Positions 1 to 10,100 of a stretch of DNA of 64,000 bases are shown piece after piece. The notes under the pieces are model-generated. The model was not told where the DNA came from. It saw only the letters and a program-made list of their open reading frames with translations, and did no database searches. The position numbers and the translations under genes were made by a program. Source of the DNA: a virus; the IMG/VR virus record IMGVR_UViG_3300042731_009849, positions 40,028-104,027 of that record. One strand, 5' to 3'. Within the stretch, counting starts at the first letter, position 1; every line of letters begins with the position of its first letter.

Positions 1-1
1 T

Positions 2-2437
2 TATGTAGATCCGTATGTCTCTGATAACGGTACTGTAAATGTCAATCAGCAGGGCAGCAGATGGTCTGTTGACATAGATCTCCCAGGAGAAGATGCATTA
101 TATCCTTTAGGCGGGAAGTCTTTAGATCCTGCCACTCTTCAGAGCCTGGTGGAGCGGTTGGCATACAAGTCACCTCAAGAGATTTATCAGACTCTTGCAG
201 GTATGACCGATGATTCCGGTAATCCTCTGGTATTGAATGCAGATGATGCACTGACTCTGAGTCAGAGACTGGAAGGACTGCGTCTGGTTTCTGACAGACC
301 TATAACAGACAGCGGTCTCTTTGATGTTCTGTCTACTGAGATGGATGTACCTTTTGGGGTAAAACAGGCAGTTGTCTCCAGTAAAATGAAGAACACTGTA
401 CATATTGTTCCTGATAATAGGAATTACGATGCTCTGACGTATGAAGACAAATTAATTTATGAATACCCAATGAGTGCAGGTGACTGTATCTTTAATTCAA
501 ATGATCCTGTAAGGGTGGCATTAAGAGATCCTTTCAATCCTCAAATTTGGTACTGGAGCTTTACAGGATTCCTTGATACGTTTACAGAGTATTCTGGAGT
601 TAATAAGGAATCAACCTTAACGCTGTCTTTTACTGACGTAACAAAGATGGCCCGCTATGCTACTATAGGTATAGGAACAGGTATTACAGAGGCGTCTGAG
701 GCTCCTATAGCGTCAATTGAAGGGGCTCAGACTGCAACCAACCAAGGGGTTATTGTAGACAAGGAACTATTCAGCAATCTTCCAGTGTATTCTATTGTTG
801 AGTCAATATTTTTCGGTTCTAAATCTGCAGCAAATATTTCAGATTCTGCCACTTCAGTTTTGATTGAGAATTTAAAAGACCTATCCAAAGAAGAGTTGGA
901 TAGGTACCTCCTTGAGAGTGATAAAATGACCTTGGAGGACTGGTACAGATCCATTTCAGCAAGTACTGAGTCTGCTCAAATTAACTCACGAGTAAAGCTG
1001 GTGGAAGGCTCTACTGACTATGAAGTGGCAAAGAACAAAGTTCTTGATGATTTGAGGGTTAAAAGGCGTGGTAAGTTAAATTCTCTGGATTACCCAGGTG
1101 TTACCTCTCCTCGTCATATTGCGTTTAAGCGTAATGGTAACTACAGTGGGATCTATCATTATGTTTATGGAGATCCTGATTCAGCAGATAACAGCGTTGG
1201 TGCTATTCCTATCAAGGATTTGCGGGATTGGAATGAGGTAGTGCATCACAGGGTGCGTGTTTCTGATTTGCAGACTATGCATGTTGATGCAGTTAATCTG
1301 GTTGAGCCTGGCAAGGACATTACTCTGGATCAGGCAATCTGGAAGATTGGTACGAATATAAAGGACTACCCTGTTGGTGGTGGTAGAGTTTTCTACATGG
1401 CTCCTGCAGGGCTGACTTCAGTAATAGGGTTGAATGCTCTTGATCGTGCGTTCGGCGGAGCAGGGTCTGTATATTCATCTTTCAAGGACAGACTTTCATA
1501 CTTGTATGATCTGGCGGACGCTATTGACTGGCGTTGCTATGCTACTCCAAAAGGTGACTTTGTTTTTGAAATGCCTTTTTATGATTACAACCCTTCAGAT
1601 TTTTGGGCAAACAAGTCAGTTATTGCAAAACCTGCTGACAAGAACCTTGATCAGATTAGCAGCATAACTACCAGTGCTTTTTTTGGAAGAGGTGATGCAG
1701 TATTTTCCAACGTTAATTCTGCAGACACTGCCAGCTGGAATTTGCTTTATGATGAGCTCTCTTTATATTCCGGGGCGTTTAACCTGTATAATACAGAAAA
1801 GCCTGATATACCTTATGACTATTCGTCATGCTTTTCAATACAACCTTACGAACAATCGGATTATTCAAACACTAATACTGATAATGGGGTTATTACGAGT
1901 TATCGTACTAAGGTGAATTGGGTTGAGGGTAGATCTGATGCGAACAGTGGGTACAGAAAAGAAGTTGTTGTATATGATCCTACTCTGTTTCCAACACTGG
2001 GGTATCGTCAGTCTGAAGGTGAAGAGATGTGGTACTTTATAGACTCCAACGAAGAAGCGGCAGTATTTTCAGCATTGCAGCTCAATAAGATAAATTCCAA
2101 TGCACGTAATCTGTCCATAACGACTACTCCCAAGTTTGGTTTAATGGTAAACAGGCCTTTATATTGGGGACACCGTAATTACTATTGTACCACGGTTTCA
2201 ATGTCTCATTCTATGACCTGGAACAGTGAAATTTCTACCTCAGTAAATCTGAATAATGTACGTACATGGTCAGGAGAAATAGATCCTGATACCGGACAGT
2301 TGGTATACAGGCATTTTGGAGACAGCAGAAGACCTTTCAACTTGGCAACACTTTTCAAGGAGCTTAATGAAAAACGAAAAGGATCTGTATCAGATTCTTC
2401 CAAAGACAACCAGAACTACAAGTTCTACTTTCAATAG
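2..2437 (+). CDS. Baseplate hub-like tail protein (5' end outside window)
   Basis: The reading frame is open from the left edge, so the GTG at 149 is probably internal and the true start lies upstream of the window. At least 811 residues are visible. The C-terminal third resembles gp27/gpD-type tail hubs: a region describing a module start (DLADAIDWRCYATPKGDF, about 1515-1560), then a segment with YWGHRNYYCTTVSMSHS and alternating beta strands ending in a short tail. It lies immediately upstream of an OB-fold spike gene, the usual order for hub and spike. The family call rests on pattern and context, not on a catalytic motif; it could be another baseplate structural protein. Confidence 0.5.
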   Translation, partial: YVDPYVSDNGTVNVNQQGSRWSVDIDLPGEDALYPLGGKSLDPATLQSLVERLAYKSPQEIYQTLAGMTDDSGNPLVLNADDALTLSQRLEGLRLVSDRPITDSGLFDVLSTEMDVPFGVKQAVVSSKMKNTVHIVPDNRNYDALTYEDKLIYEYPMSAGDCIFNSNDPVRVALRDPFNPQIWYWSFTGFLDTFTEYSGVNKESTLTLSFTDVTKMARYATIGIGTGITEASEAPIASIEGAQTATNQGVIVDKELFSNLPVYSIVESIFFGSKSAANISDSATSVLIENLKDLSKEELDRYLLESDKMTLEDWYRSISASTESAQINSRVKLVEGSTDYEVAKNKVLDDLRVKRRGKLNSLDYPGVTSPRHIAFKRNGNYSGIYHYVYGDPDSADNSVGAIPIKDLRDWNEVVHHRVRVSDLQTMHVDAVNLVEPGKDITLDQAIWKIGTNIKDYPVGGGRVFYMAPAGLTSVIGLNALDRAFGGAGSVYSSFKDRLSYLYDLADAIDWRCYATPKGDFVFEMPFYDYNPSDFWANKSVIAKPADKNLDQISSITTSAFFGRGDAVFSNVNSADTASWNLLYDELSLYSGAFNLYNTEKPDIPYDYSSCFSIQPYEQSDYSNTNTDNGVITSYRTKVNWVEGRSDANSGYRKEVVVYDPTLFPTLGYRQSEGEEMWYFIDSNEEAAVFSALQLNKINSNARNLSITTTPKFGLMVNRPLYWGHRNYYCTTVSMSHSMTWNSEISTSVNLNNVRTWSGEIDPDTGQLVYRHFGDSRRPFNLATLFKELNEKRKGSVSDSSKDNQNYKFYFQ

Positions 2438-2446
2438 GTGATACTC

Positions 2447-3736
2447 ATGGGAATGAACACAGTACTTCCGAATAGGAGTTCTTTTGAGCAGAGAGAACAT
2501 GCTCAATCGCTGTCCACCTCTTCCATACAACGAGCTAGAGTATCTGAAGTACATATCTCCAGAGGCACTGTTTCATTGAACATGGAAAGTACTTCAGGTA
2601 CTGCTGAAGCACTGTTTCCTTTGCTGGGATTGTCCGCTCCTTTGGAAGGCGATTCTGCCAACTACAACAAGGCATCCTGGGGGAGGTACATTCCTCAGGT
2701 TGGGGATATGGTTCTCGTTGGGATAGCTCCTAATCGCAAGGTGCACATTTTAGGATATTCTGCTGTATACTACAAAGACTTTGACATACAGGATGAAGAC
2801 AGTATTGACGTAGGGGGTATTGGGTGGGGTACTGTTGCTGGTAGGGAAGTGAAGCCTGGAGATTGGGATTTTAAATCCTCCAGAGGATCCTATTTATACC
2901 TGGGTGATCGTGCTGTTATAGGATCCACCAGTTGCAAGTCTATATACAATCAAAGTACCAACGATATTACCAATACTGCGTTGATAATTGTAAACAATGC
3001 GTCTGCCTCAGATATTCGATATGGTGCTGTCCGTCGTAAGCAATTGCCTACAGACAGGGAAGAGAGTCTTATTATTTCATCCAGAGGTACTGCTGCCCAG
3101 GAGTATACTGCAGCAACTCGCTGGAACCCTGGTACAGGACCTGTTGACCTTGCTTACATTTCTCAGGGAGATGTTGTTGAAGAGCAAGGTGGTGCATCTT
3201 TCATTAAATTATCTCCTTCAGCTCTACCTGTCAGACGTTGGGAGTATTCACAGGATATTACGGGGCTCTTAACTACTCATGATAAAGTTATTGACAGTAA
3301 TGGAAACAGTTTCGTAACAGCTGCATTGGCTTCTGTCTTCTCTTTTTCGACACCTTTGGCAGCCTGGTCAATAACCAACCTAAGCACAACAATCACGTCT
3401 TCAGGAGCAACCACTCATTCTGCGGGAGGAGCGTACAACATAACTGCTCCTACAATAACTGCCACAGCTGCCTCTGCGGCTAATGTTTTAGCTCCCATGG
3501 TATCTCTTGGCAATACTGTAGGCAGCTTACCTTTCGTTAAAATTACTCCTACCTTGGCTACTGTCTGGACAACCTACTTTACTTCAGCAGCGGCTGCGTG
3601 GACAAAACTGTCCACTAATCCTACAGTAAGCCCAGACCCTGCCACTGCGACTATATACACTACTGCAGCAGCAGGGGCTACAGCAATGGCAGCAGCCTTA
3701 TCCAGTTCTGCAACAGTCCAGGTGAAAGGGGTTTAA
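2447..3736 (+). CDS. Baseplate spike / gpV-gp5 OB-fold-like protein
   Basis: 429 residues from the ATG at 2447, which has AGGTGAT six bases upstream; a GTG at 2438 would add three residues. The N-terminal part carries an OB-fold-like segment (SWGRYIPQVGDMVLVGI, then a V-H-I-L-G-Y strand, about residues 80-108) as in gp5/gpV proteins that bind the hub. The C-terminal 120 residues are very rich in Ala, Thr and Ser with short repeats, as in spike or needle domains that trimerise. No lysozyme domain is visible. The position directly after the hub-like gene supports the call. Confidence 0.5.
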   Translation: MGMNTVLPNRSSFEQREHAQSLSTSSIQRARVSEVHISRGTVSLNMESTSGTAEALFPLLGLSAPLEGDSANYNKASWGRYIPQVGDMVLVGIAPNRKVHILGYSAVYYKDFDIQDEDSIDVGGIGWGTVAGREVKPGDWDFKSSRGSYLYLGDRAVIGSTSCKSIYNQSTNDITNTALIIVNNASASDIRYGAVRRKQLPTDREESLIISSRGTAAQEYTAATRWNPGTGPVDLAYISQGDVVEEQGGASFIKLSPSALPVRRWEYSQDITGLLTTHDKVIDSNGNSFVTAALASVFSFSTPLAAWSITNLSTTITSSGATTHSAGGAYNITAPTITATAASAANVLAPMVSLGNTVGSLPFVKITPTLATVWTTYFTSAAAAWTKLSTNPTVSPDPATATIYTTAAAGATAMAAALSSSATVQVKGV

Positions 3737-3739
3737 CAC

Positions 3740-4237
3740 ATGGCAACACCACTTCAACCTCTTGCAAAATGTATTTTAAATTACATCTACTCCATTACTT
3801 CAGAGCTTTTATCAAAACTAAGGGCTATTGTAGAAAAGGCGTTGTTTTTCATTGATGCAAAGATTTTACAGCTTCGTGCATTTTTAGCTCAGTATGATCT
3901 GATTAAAAAATATGCAGAGCTGGTCAATGATCAGGTACAGGCTATTATTGATGAAATTAAATCCGCACTTCTCAGTGGGGTTCCAGGTCCAATAGATGAT
4001 GCGTGCCCTGAGTTCTATGCTTACATAACTGATCCTTTGATTGGGTTGATCGATGCATCCTTATCTGCGTATACTCCTTATACTGATCAGTGGATGAGTA
4101 CTGTATCTGTTGTTCATTATTATGATCAGCTCATTGCGTACTGGGTAGGTATTCGTACGTTCCTGTTAGCTATATTGGATGTTATTGACGATGCAGCATA
4201 CATTCAAACACAGAAAGCGGGAAATTTAATCCCATGA
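3740..4237 (+). CDS. Hypothetical tail-module protein
   Basis: 165 residues, start ATG preceded by an AAAGGGG ribosome site. I do not recognise the family. It is mostly helical in appearance, with an amphipathic N-terminal half rich in Ile/Leu and a Tyr-rich C-terminal half, no signal peptide and no obvious metal site. It sits between the spike and the gp25-like gene with 3- and 8-base gaps, so a baseplate or baseplate-assembly role is likely from context only. Confidence 0.6.
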   Translation: MATPLQPLAKCILNYIYSITSELLSKLRAIVEKALFFIDAKILQLRAFLAQYDLIKKYAELVNDQVQAIIDEIKSALLSGVPGPIDDACPEFYAYITDPLIGLIDASLSAYTPYTDQWMSTVSVVHYYDQLIAYWVGIRTFLLAILDVIDDAAYIQTQKAGNLIP

Positions 4238-4245
4238 GGTTTTAA

Positions 4246-4680
4246 ATGTCAACAACTTTACAGTTTTCCAATGGTGATATGGTACGATTAGACGGCGGTA
4301 CAGGTTATTCTTACGTATCCGGCAAAAGCAAAGTGAAGCAGGACGTCGAGTGCGTAATTACAACAGATATCAGGAAATCTACCGGTTTAGGGTGTGGTCT
4401 CAGGCAGATAATTGGAGAGGATACCATGATGTATACTTCTTCCTACACTCAATATCCTGCAGTTTTTGATTTTCAAAGAAACCTGTACAACGGTCTTAGC
4501 AGGCTTAAGAGTGCACAGAAATTTTACCAGTATGATACACGTACTCCTGATGAGCTTATTTTTGATTTTTCCACTGTCAAGGTCTGGTATTCGGACCAGG
4601 ATCCTCGGAATTATGAATGGAGTATAAATGTGTTTACTGAAGACAGACGCAGCAACTTTACAGTAGGCGGTACGGCGTGA
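4246..4680 (+). CDS. gp25/gpW-like baseplate wedge protein (probable)
   Basis: 144 residues, start ATG with GAGGT upstream. Size and position, between the spike gene and the J-like gene, match the gp25/W wedge subunit of contractile tails. The N-terminal half has a run of residues around the short motif TDIRKSTGLGCGLRQIIG, and the C-terminal half has beta-like segments (VKVWYSDQDPRNYEWSINV). Sequence similarity to gp25 is weak by eye, so the name rests mainly on synteny and length. The 3' end overlaps the next gene by four bases (GTGA). Confidence 0.45.
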   Translation: MSTTLQFSNGDMVRLDGGTGYSYVSGKSKVKQDVECVITTDIRKSTGLGCGLRQIIGEDTMMYTSSYTQYPAVFDFQRNLYNGLSRLKSAQKFYQYDTRTPDELIFDFSTVKVWYSDQDPRNYEWSINVFTEDRRSNFTVGGTA

Positions 4681-6101
4681 CAATAGAACGATTGACATCT
4701 GACGATTTTGCTACATTCCTGAGCAATGCGGTCAATGAGCGTGACAGGACATTGGATACGCGCATAGGACCCTACCGGGATATTTTTATTGATCCACAAG
4801 CAGGAGTTCTGCAAAATCAGAATGATCGTGTTTATTATCTCAATAAGCTGATTAGTTTAAAAAATGCCGATCAACTGGTACCTGATGATGTGGACGATCT
4901 GGTGTACAATGACAATATTATCCGCTTTGGATCGGTAAGATCCTCTACAGTGGTAACTTTCAGCAGGTCAACTCCTCCAGTATCTGATATCACTGTACCT
5001 ATTTCCTTTCCTGTGTCAACTAAAATAAGCGCTGCTACAGGTAGGAGTATTCTGTTTAAGACTTCTGAAGAGAAGACAATGTATGCAGCTTCTGCGAGCC
5101 AGTATTATAACAGCGATACAGGTAAGTATGAATTGGATGTTTCTGTAGTAAGTACTTCACAGGGATCCAATACAGCAGTTCCTGCTTTTAATATTACAGA
5201 AATGCGAAGGGCGCTTCCTGAGTTTGATGAGGTCTTCAACAGATCTGCGGCAACTGATGGCAGTGGTATTGAAACTAATGATAAGCTGGCAAAAAGGTAT
5301 TTGCTTCATGTGACAGGCTCTCAGATAAGTACTCCTGATGGTCTAAAAAGTTTTGTTTTGGATAATTTCTCAAGTGTTACTGATATAGCTGTTGTTTATG
5401 ACGGGGATACCATCTTTACAAGGTCTGATGAGGATCCTGGTGCAGTTGATGCCTGGGTGCTTGGTGATTCTTCTTTGACAAGATCCTATACAACAGAGTA
5501 TTATGGCGTTTACACTACCAACATTCTGGACAAGCAGCCTGTGGTATCTGTCTCTTCAGTAACTTCAGTTGCTGCTGCGGCTTCTTATTTTGAAGGAACT
5601 GATTATGAGGTTGTTACTGGAGACTCTGTGTATTCTTACAGTGTTCGTGGATCTGATGGTATAAGGTGGTTGAGCGGTGGTAATCATCCTGATATCGGAG
5701 ATGACCTCACTATTACGTATGTATATAATTCTTTAATTGCACAGCTTCAATCATTTTTCGGTCAGATCTCTAAAAAATCTCGTGGATCTGATGTTTTGTT
5801 TAAGGCTGCCATACGCGTACCTGTAACCTTGGAGGCTACTTTAACGGTAAATGCAGGATCTCCTACAAATGTCCTTGCCAACGTTAGAAGTGCCATAAAA
5901 ACGTACATCAACTCATTGATGCTCGGCGACAATTTGGAGGAATTTGATATTGACAGGGAGGTTGGTAGGATTTATGGTGTTGATAACTTTGTGTACACCG
6001 TTTTAGATTACCAGGGTGGTACAGGTATTGGAGATTTAGTGATTGATAAAAACCAATATGCCAGAATAGAAGAAGCTGATCTGGTTATTAATCTGGCTTA
6101 G
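4677..6101 (+). CDS. Baseplate J-like protein (gp6/gpJ family)
   Basis: 474 residues from a GTG that overlaps the upstream stop. The C-terminal third has the typical J/gp6/Mu gp47 layout: a strand-rich region (IRVPVTLEATLTVNAG), then the helix ANVRSAIKTYINSLMLGDNL, then DREVGRIYGVDNFVYTVLDY. In contractile tails this protein builds the wedge ring of the baseplate and interacts with gp25 and the fibre-attachment proteins. It is the most securely identified structural protein in the window and anchors the neighbouring baseplate calls. Confidence 0.8.
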   Translation: MTIERLTSDDFATFLSNAVNERDRTLDTRIGPYRDIFIDPQAGVLQNQNDRVYYLNKLISLKNADQLVPDDVDDLVYNDNIIRFGSVRSSTVVTFSRSTPPVSDITVPISFPVSTKISAATGRSILFKTSEEKTMYAASASQYYNSDTGKYELDVSVVSTSQGSNTAVPAFNITEMRRALPEFDEVFNRSAATDGSGIETNDKLAKRYLLHVTGSQISTPDGLKSFVLDNFSSVTDIAVVYDGDTIFTRSDEDPGAVDAWVLGDSSLTRSYTTEYYGVYTTNILDKQPVVSVSSVTSVAAAASYFEGTDYEVVTGDSVYSYSVRGSDGIRWLSGGNHPDIGDDLTITYVYNSLIAQLQSFFGQISKKSRGSDVLFKAAIRVPVTLEATLTVNAGSPTNVLANVRSAIKTYINSLMLGDNLEEFDIDREVGRIYGVDNFVYTVLDYQGGTGIGDLVIDKNQYARIEEADLVINLA

Positions 6102-6102
6102 T

Positions 6103-7116
6103 ATGGGACTTTATTCAGACTTTTTATATGCAGGTACTTATGCGGCAGGTGGTGATGTCTACGGTTTTGATACTGTCCTCAGCAGTATTTCTGTAGAATC
6201 CGGTCCTTCTACGGGCGGCCAGCGTTTTGTACTAACTGGGGAGAGTTTTGGTTATGAAGGGTATGATGATACCTGGACCAATGCCACACTTGACGCTGCC
6301 AAATGGTCTGATATATCTTCGGGATCTGGATCCATATCTGTAGCTTCTCCTAATCTTTTACTGAACACAGGGGCAACCTCTGGAAGTGTTTCCGGGGTAT
6401 CCTCTGTATCCTCTGTATCAAACTTTCAATTCGAGACACGGGTTAGCATACCTTCCGTAAGTGTATACCCTTCATCCTCTGTCAATTTATTTACATATGA
6501 AGCATACGTGGATTCTTCAAACTACTGTTCATTTGCAGTAACTCAGGGAACTTCCAGTGGTACGACTGAGCTTACTGCCTCTGTTGTTGTCAATGGTCGT
6601 GTGGTTGATACCTGGAGTTCTTCCTGGACAACTGGTGTGTCAGTTTTCCGGATGTTGAGATTTGGTACCTCAGTGTATTTTTATGGAAACGGATCATTGT
6701 TCTTCAGTTCGAAAAGATTCGTCACAACAAGTGCTACTATACGCTACTATTCTGCAAATAATTCTGCATCCTATGCAGTAGCTGGTGTAAATGTATTACA
6801 TTCTCTTTTAAAGACTTTTGTGGTATTTGGTGAGCAGGTAGTGTTTGATCCTATCATAGTCTCAGCATACCGTTTAAGAGGTCTTACTCCTCCTTCCAGA
6901 GATGGTAGAGATCAGTTGGCTGCATACAGTGGTTATGTGGACGTATCTGTGGTATCAGGAGGGACAGTTACACGCCCCAATTTTTATGAATACTACTTTG
7001 AGGATAATTTAGTCATACTAAACTCGCCTCAGTTTAATGTTAAGATGACTATACCTGATGATACTACTGTTCGTACTCCTGTTCTGGAATCTCAGGGGTT
7101 GGGTGGAGGTAAATAG
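6103..7116 (+). CDS. Tail protein with IPT/TIG domain interrupted by a lectin-like domain
   Basis: 337 residues. After a short N terminus, residues about 25-47 read as the first half of an IPT/TIG Ig-like fold (SISVESGPSTGGQRFVLTGE). This is followed by roughly 180 Ser/Val-rich, beta-only residues that look like a concanavalin-type (LamG-like) sandwich starting near WTNATLDAAKW, and then by the second half of the IPT pattern (FVVFGEQVVFDPIIVSAY ... LRGLTPPS). The ribosome site is weak, suggesting coupling to the J gene, which ends one base upstream. The lectin-like insert suggests glycan contact at the tail tip. Confidence 0.5.
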   Translation: MGLYSDFLYAGTYAAGGDVYGFDTVLSSISVESGPSTGGQRFVLTGESFGYEGYDDTWTNATLDAAKWSDISSGSGSISVASPNLLLNTGATSGSVSGVSSVSSVSNFQFETRVSIPSVSVYPSSSVNLFTYEAYVDSSNYCSFAVTQGTSSGTTELTASVVVNGRVVDTWSSSWTTGVSVFRMLRFGTSVYFYGNGSLFFSSKRFVTTSATIRYYSANNSASYAVAGVNVLHSLLKTFVVFGEQVVFDPIIVSAYRLRGLTPPSRDGRDQLAAYSGYVDVSVVSGGTVTRPNFYEYYFEDNLVILNSPQFNVKMTIPDDTTVRTPVLESQGLGGGK

Positions 7117-7120
7117 ATAT

Positions 7121-10100
7121 ATGACGTTCCCTGTAATTGACAGATACTCTCAGATGGTTCGCAGTATTGTTGGAGGCCCTTTTTATGAGTCCCTTGGTGT
7201 AGTAGTACCGTTAAGATCTGGAACAACTCCATTACGATTGGAGACCACAGAACCTAATACAGAATTTGGTATCTACATAAATGATAATTTCTCAGGTATA
7301 GCTAAAAGCAACTCTGGAGGATCTGTTACCTTCTCCAGAAAGATACCCCAAGGTGAAGTTATCATTTCCTGCAGGTCTAATCAAACCGGAAGAGTATATA
7401 AGGCATACCTTACTGTACGGGATTGGGCAATATGGTTGGCAGCATATGCGTACTGTCTGGAGATTATTGACGATAATATTTCTCAGGTAAGATCAAATAT
7501 CTCAATAAATACAGCAAATGCTACATCTCTTCAGGAAATCTATGGAGAGCCTTTATCTTTTTACAGGGATACTGGTCAAGGGGTTGACTCCTACCGAGAT
7601 CAGGTGTATCAGCTGAGAGCTTCCTATCGCAATTTTGGAGGCGTCTATAAAGGACTTAATGAGGCAGTAGCTGTTATTACTCAAGTGGAGCCTATGAGCT
7701 ATTCTCGTAAGTTCTGGGGTCCTAATTGGGTGCTGGATCAGTCCATGTTGGTTAATCACAGGTTCCTGGACAGATCTTCTGTTCTTACCTCTACAGGAAA
7801 TATAACTGGAGTAACGCTGGTTAAAGCTGATCCAGATGTTCTTAGCAGTCCTTCTGTACCACATAGCTTGACGTACAATCCTTCTACAGGTAATCTGGAG
7901 TGGAGTCCTGACGGAGGTGTAGGTCAAACTGTCTACGCAGGTGACGGAGAGGTTTTTTTAGCAGGCCCTTTAAAATTTAGCAATGTAACAATTACAGGAA
8001 GAGATGTTTCAACATACTCCTACTCTATAGTATCAGGTGTCGATAAGACATTGTACCTGGACTTGAACTCACGAGGAGTGATTTCTATAGACATTCCTTC
8101 AGGTACTCCTTCTGTGGCTACTGTGGTAAGTGCTATCAATACAGCCCTTTCTTCAGATATTAGATACGGTGCTCCATACACTACCACTGCTTCAGTATAT
8201 GGAGGCAGGTTGCTACTGCGTGCAACGAATTCGATAAAAGTGGAAAGTGGTCAGTACAATGCAGCTTCTGAGTTGCTGGGTGTGGATGGTGGAGATCTTT
8301 ACCTGGGTACATCCTCTCTTTTTAACAATGCAGTACAGGTTTTGGAGATCAATGGTGGGGCGAAAGGGTATATACATGACGTTAATGAGGCAAGAGTAAG
8401 GTATATCTATAACTCTACTTTTGATGTTTTCGAGTTCTACGGGAAAGCTTCAGTCTCTGCATCCTTTGGGGGTATGTATACTGTGTCAGAATCGGGGTAT
8501 TATGCGATAACTGATGCAGATGGTCATGTCATTAACGTTTACGTGGATGTTGATTTGCTTGTACAAACAGCACTGGCTGAAGAAACCATCTCTGTATCTT
8601 TTCATAAACTGGTGGAAAACACTGTGAGATCTCAGGGGTTGTTGGTGTCTGTAAACAGAGAACTTCTACCCTCGACTACTCAGGTTGATACGGTAATTGT
8701 TTATGATGATATTACGGATGGGTACGTAGAGACTCCTGACTACTGGAGAGTTAGTCCGATAACTGGTACGTCTTCCTCAGAATTTTATCCATCTTTTATT
8801 TTGACAGATAAGCATGATTCATATGACGTTACTCCTGCTTTTGCTTACAGGTTTACTGATTCTGCTGCTACGTCTGTTACATTGAGTGGAAGGTCTTTGC
8901 AATCCTCTGCTATAGATTCTTCCGTACGTATTCCTGATGGGGTTCTTGGTGTACCTGGAGGCATTGCTGATTATGAGGGCTATGACTTAAAAATCTCAGG
9001 ATGGTTTCTGAGTCTCAATTCAGGCACTTTGGAAGCAACTTTGAGAGTGTCCTTTGATGGCGGGTCTTCATGGATAGCAGGTACTCCTTCAGTTGTCAAT
9101 ACGGACACTGGCGGGTTGTTTGCAGCAGATTTTACTTATATTGAGTTTGTCACTCCGATACAGCCTTGTACAGGTGATGTTCTGGTATCTGTTCTGTTTG
9201 AGAAGCTTACTGGCAATATAGATGTAATAACTGATTGTGTCAATGCCCAGGTAAAATATATATCTTCAGGTTTTTTGGGAAATGCTACAGTTCCCCGAAG
9301 CCTTCATAGTCAGTATATGGAAGATTTAACTTTTGTCTGGTCAAAAGATCCATTGTCACTTAATGAGAAAAAATACTTAGGGCTTCCTCACAAGATAGTC
9401 AATAAAACAACTCCTTATGCAGGAGTCTCAATAACTCATGTGTCTTTAGATACCCCTGCAGGTAATGGTACCATGGAGTATGAATACACTTCTTTGTCCA
9501 CTATTAAAAAATTGCGTTGGACTCCTTACGGTACTGTTTGGGGGTCTGGTGTTGGTTATGTTACTGTTACTGCTGATGGTGTATATACACTTACTGCTCC
9601 GGATGGTAGTTACCTACAGGTAAACTGCACATACAATATTCTACCTACAGATAGTAGGAGCAGAGTTCTTGTTATCTCAGATGAAACCACATACAGAGGG
9701 CAGACAAGAGAGATAAGCCCTTGTTATACTTCTTTGTCTATTCATGATGTTTCAGAGTATGGCACTGGTGGGTTGTGCAAGAATTTAATAGGAGTGATTG
9801 GAGAAGATGACTTTTCTCTATGCGGGTTGGTCAATTGTGATATCTCTCCTAGAGATCCTTTCAAGTATGCATTTGTCTATCCAGAATTTGAAAGTCCAGT
9901 CAGAGGGGAGCAACTAACTTTTTCTCTGGTAGGTTTGAGCTATGAGGCTACGCTGTCCTATTACAGTAATTCAGATCAGGTTGAGGCTACTCTTTACGAA
10001 AATGGCATACCTGTTCCAAATACCTGGTGGAGTTTTTCCGCAGGTAACACTGTCAGTATACCTGCATCTGTTATTACTGCGGGGCATTTAAGTATTTCTT

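Noticed and set aside
149-151. GTG at 149 as start of the hub-like gene
   Set aside because: The frame is open to the left edge, with no ribosome site before the GTG.
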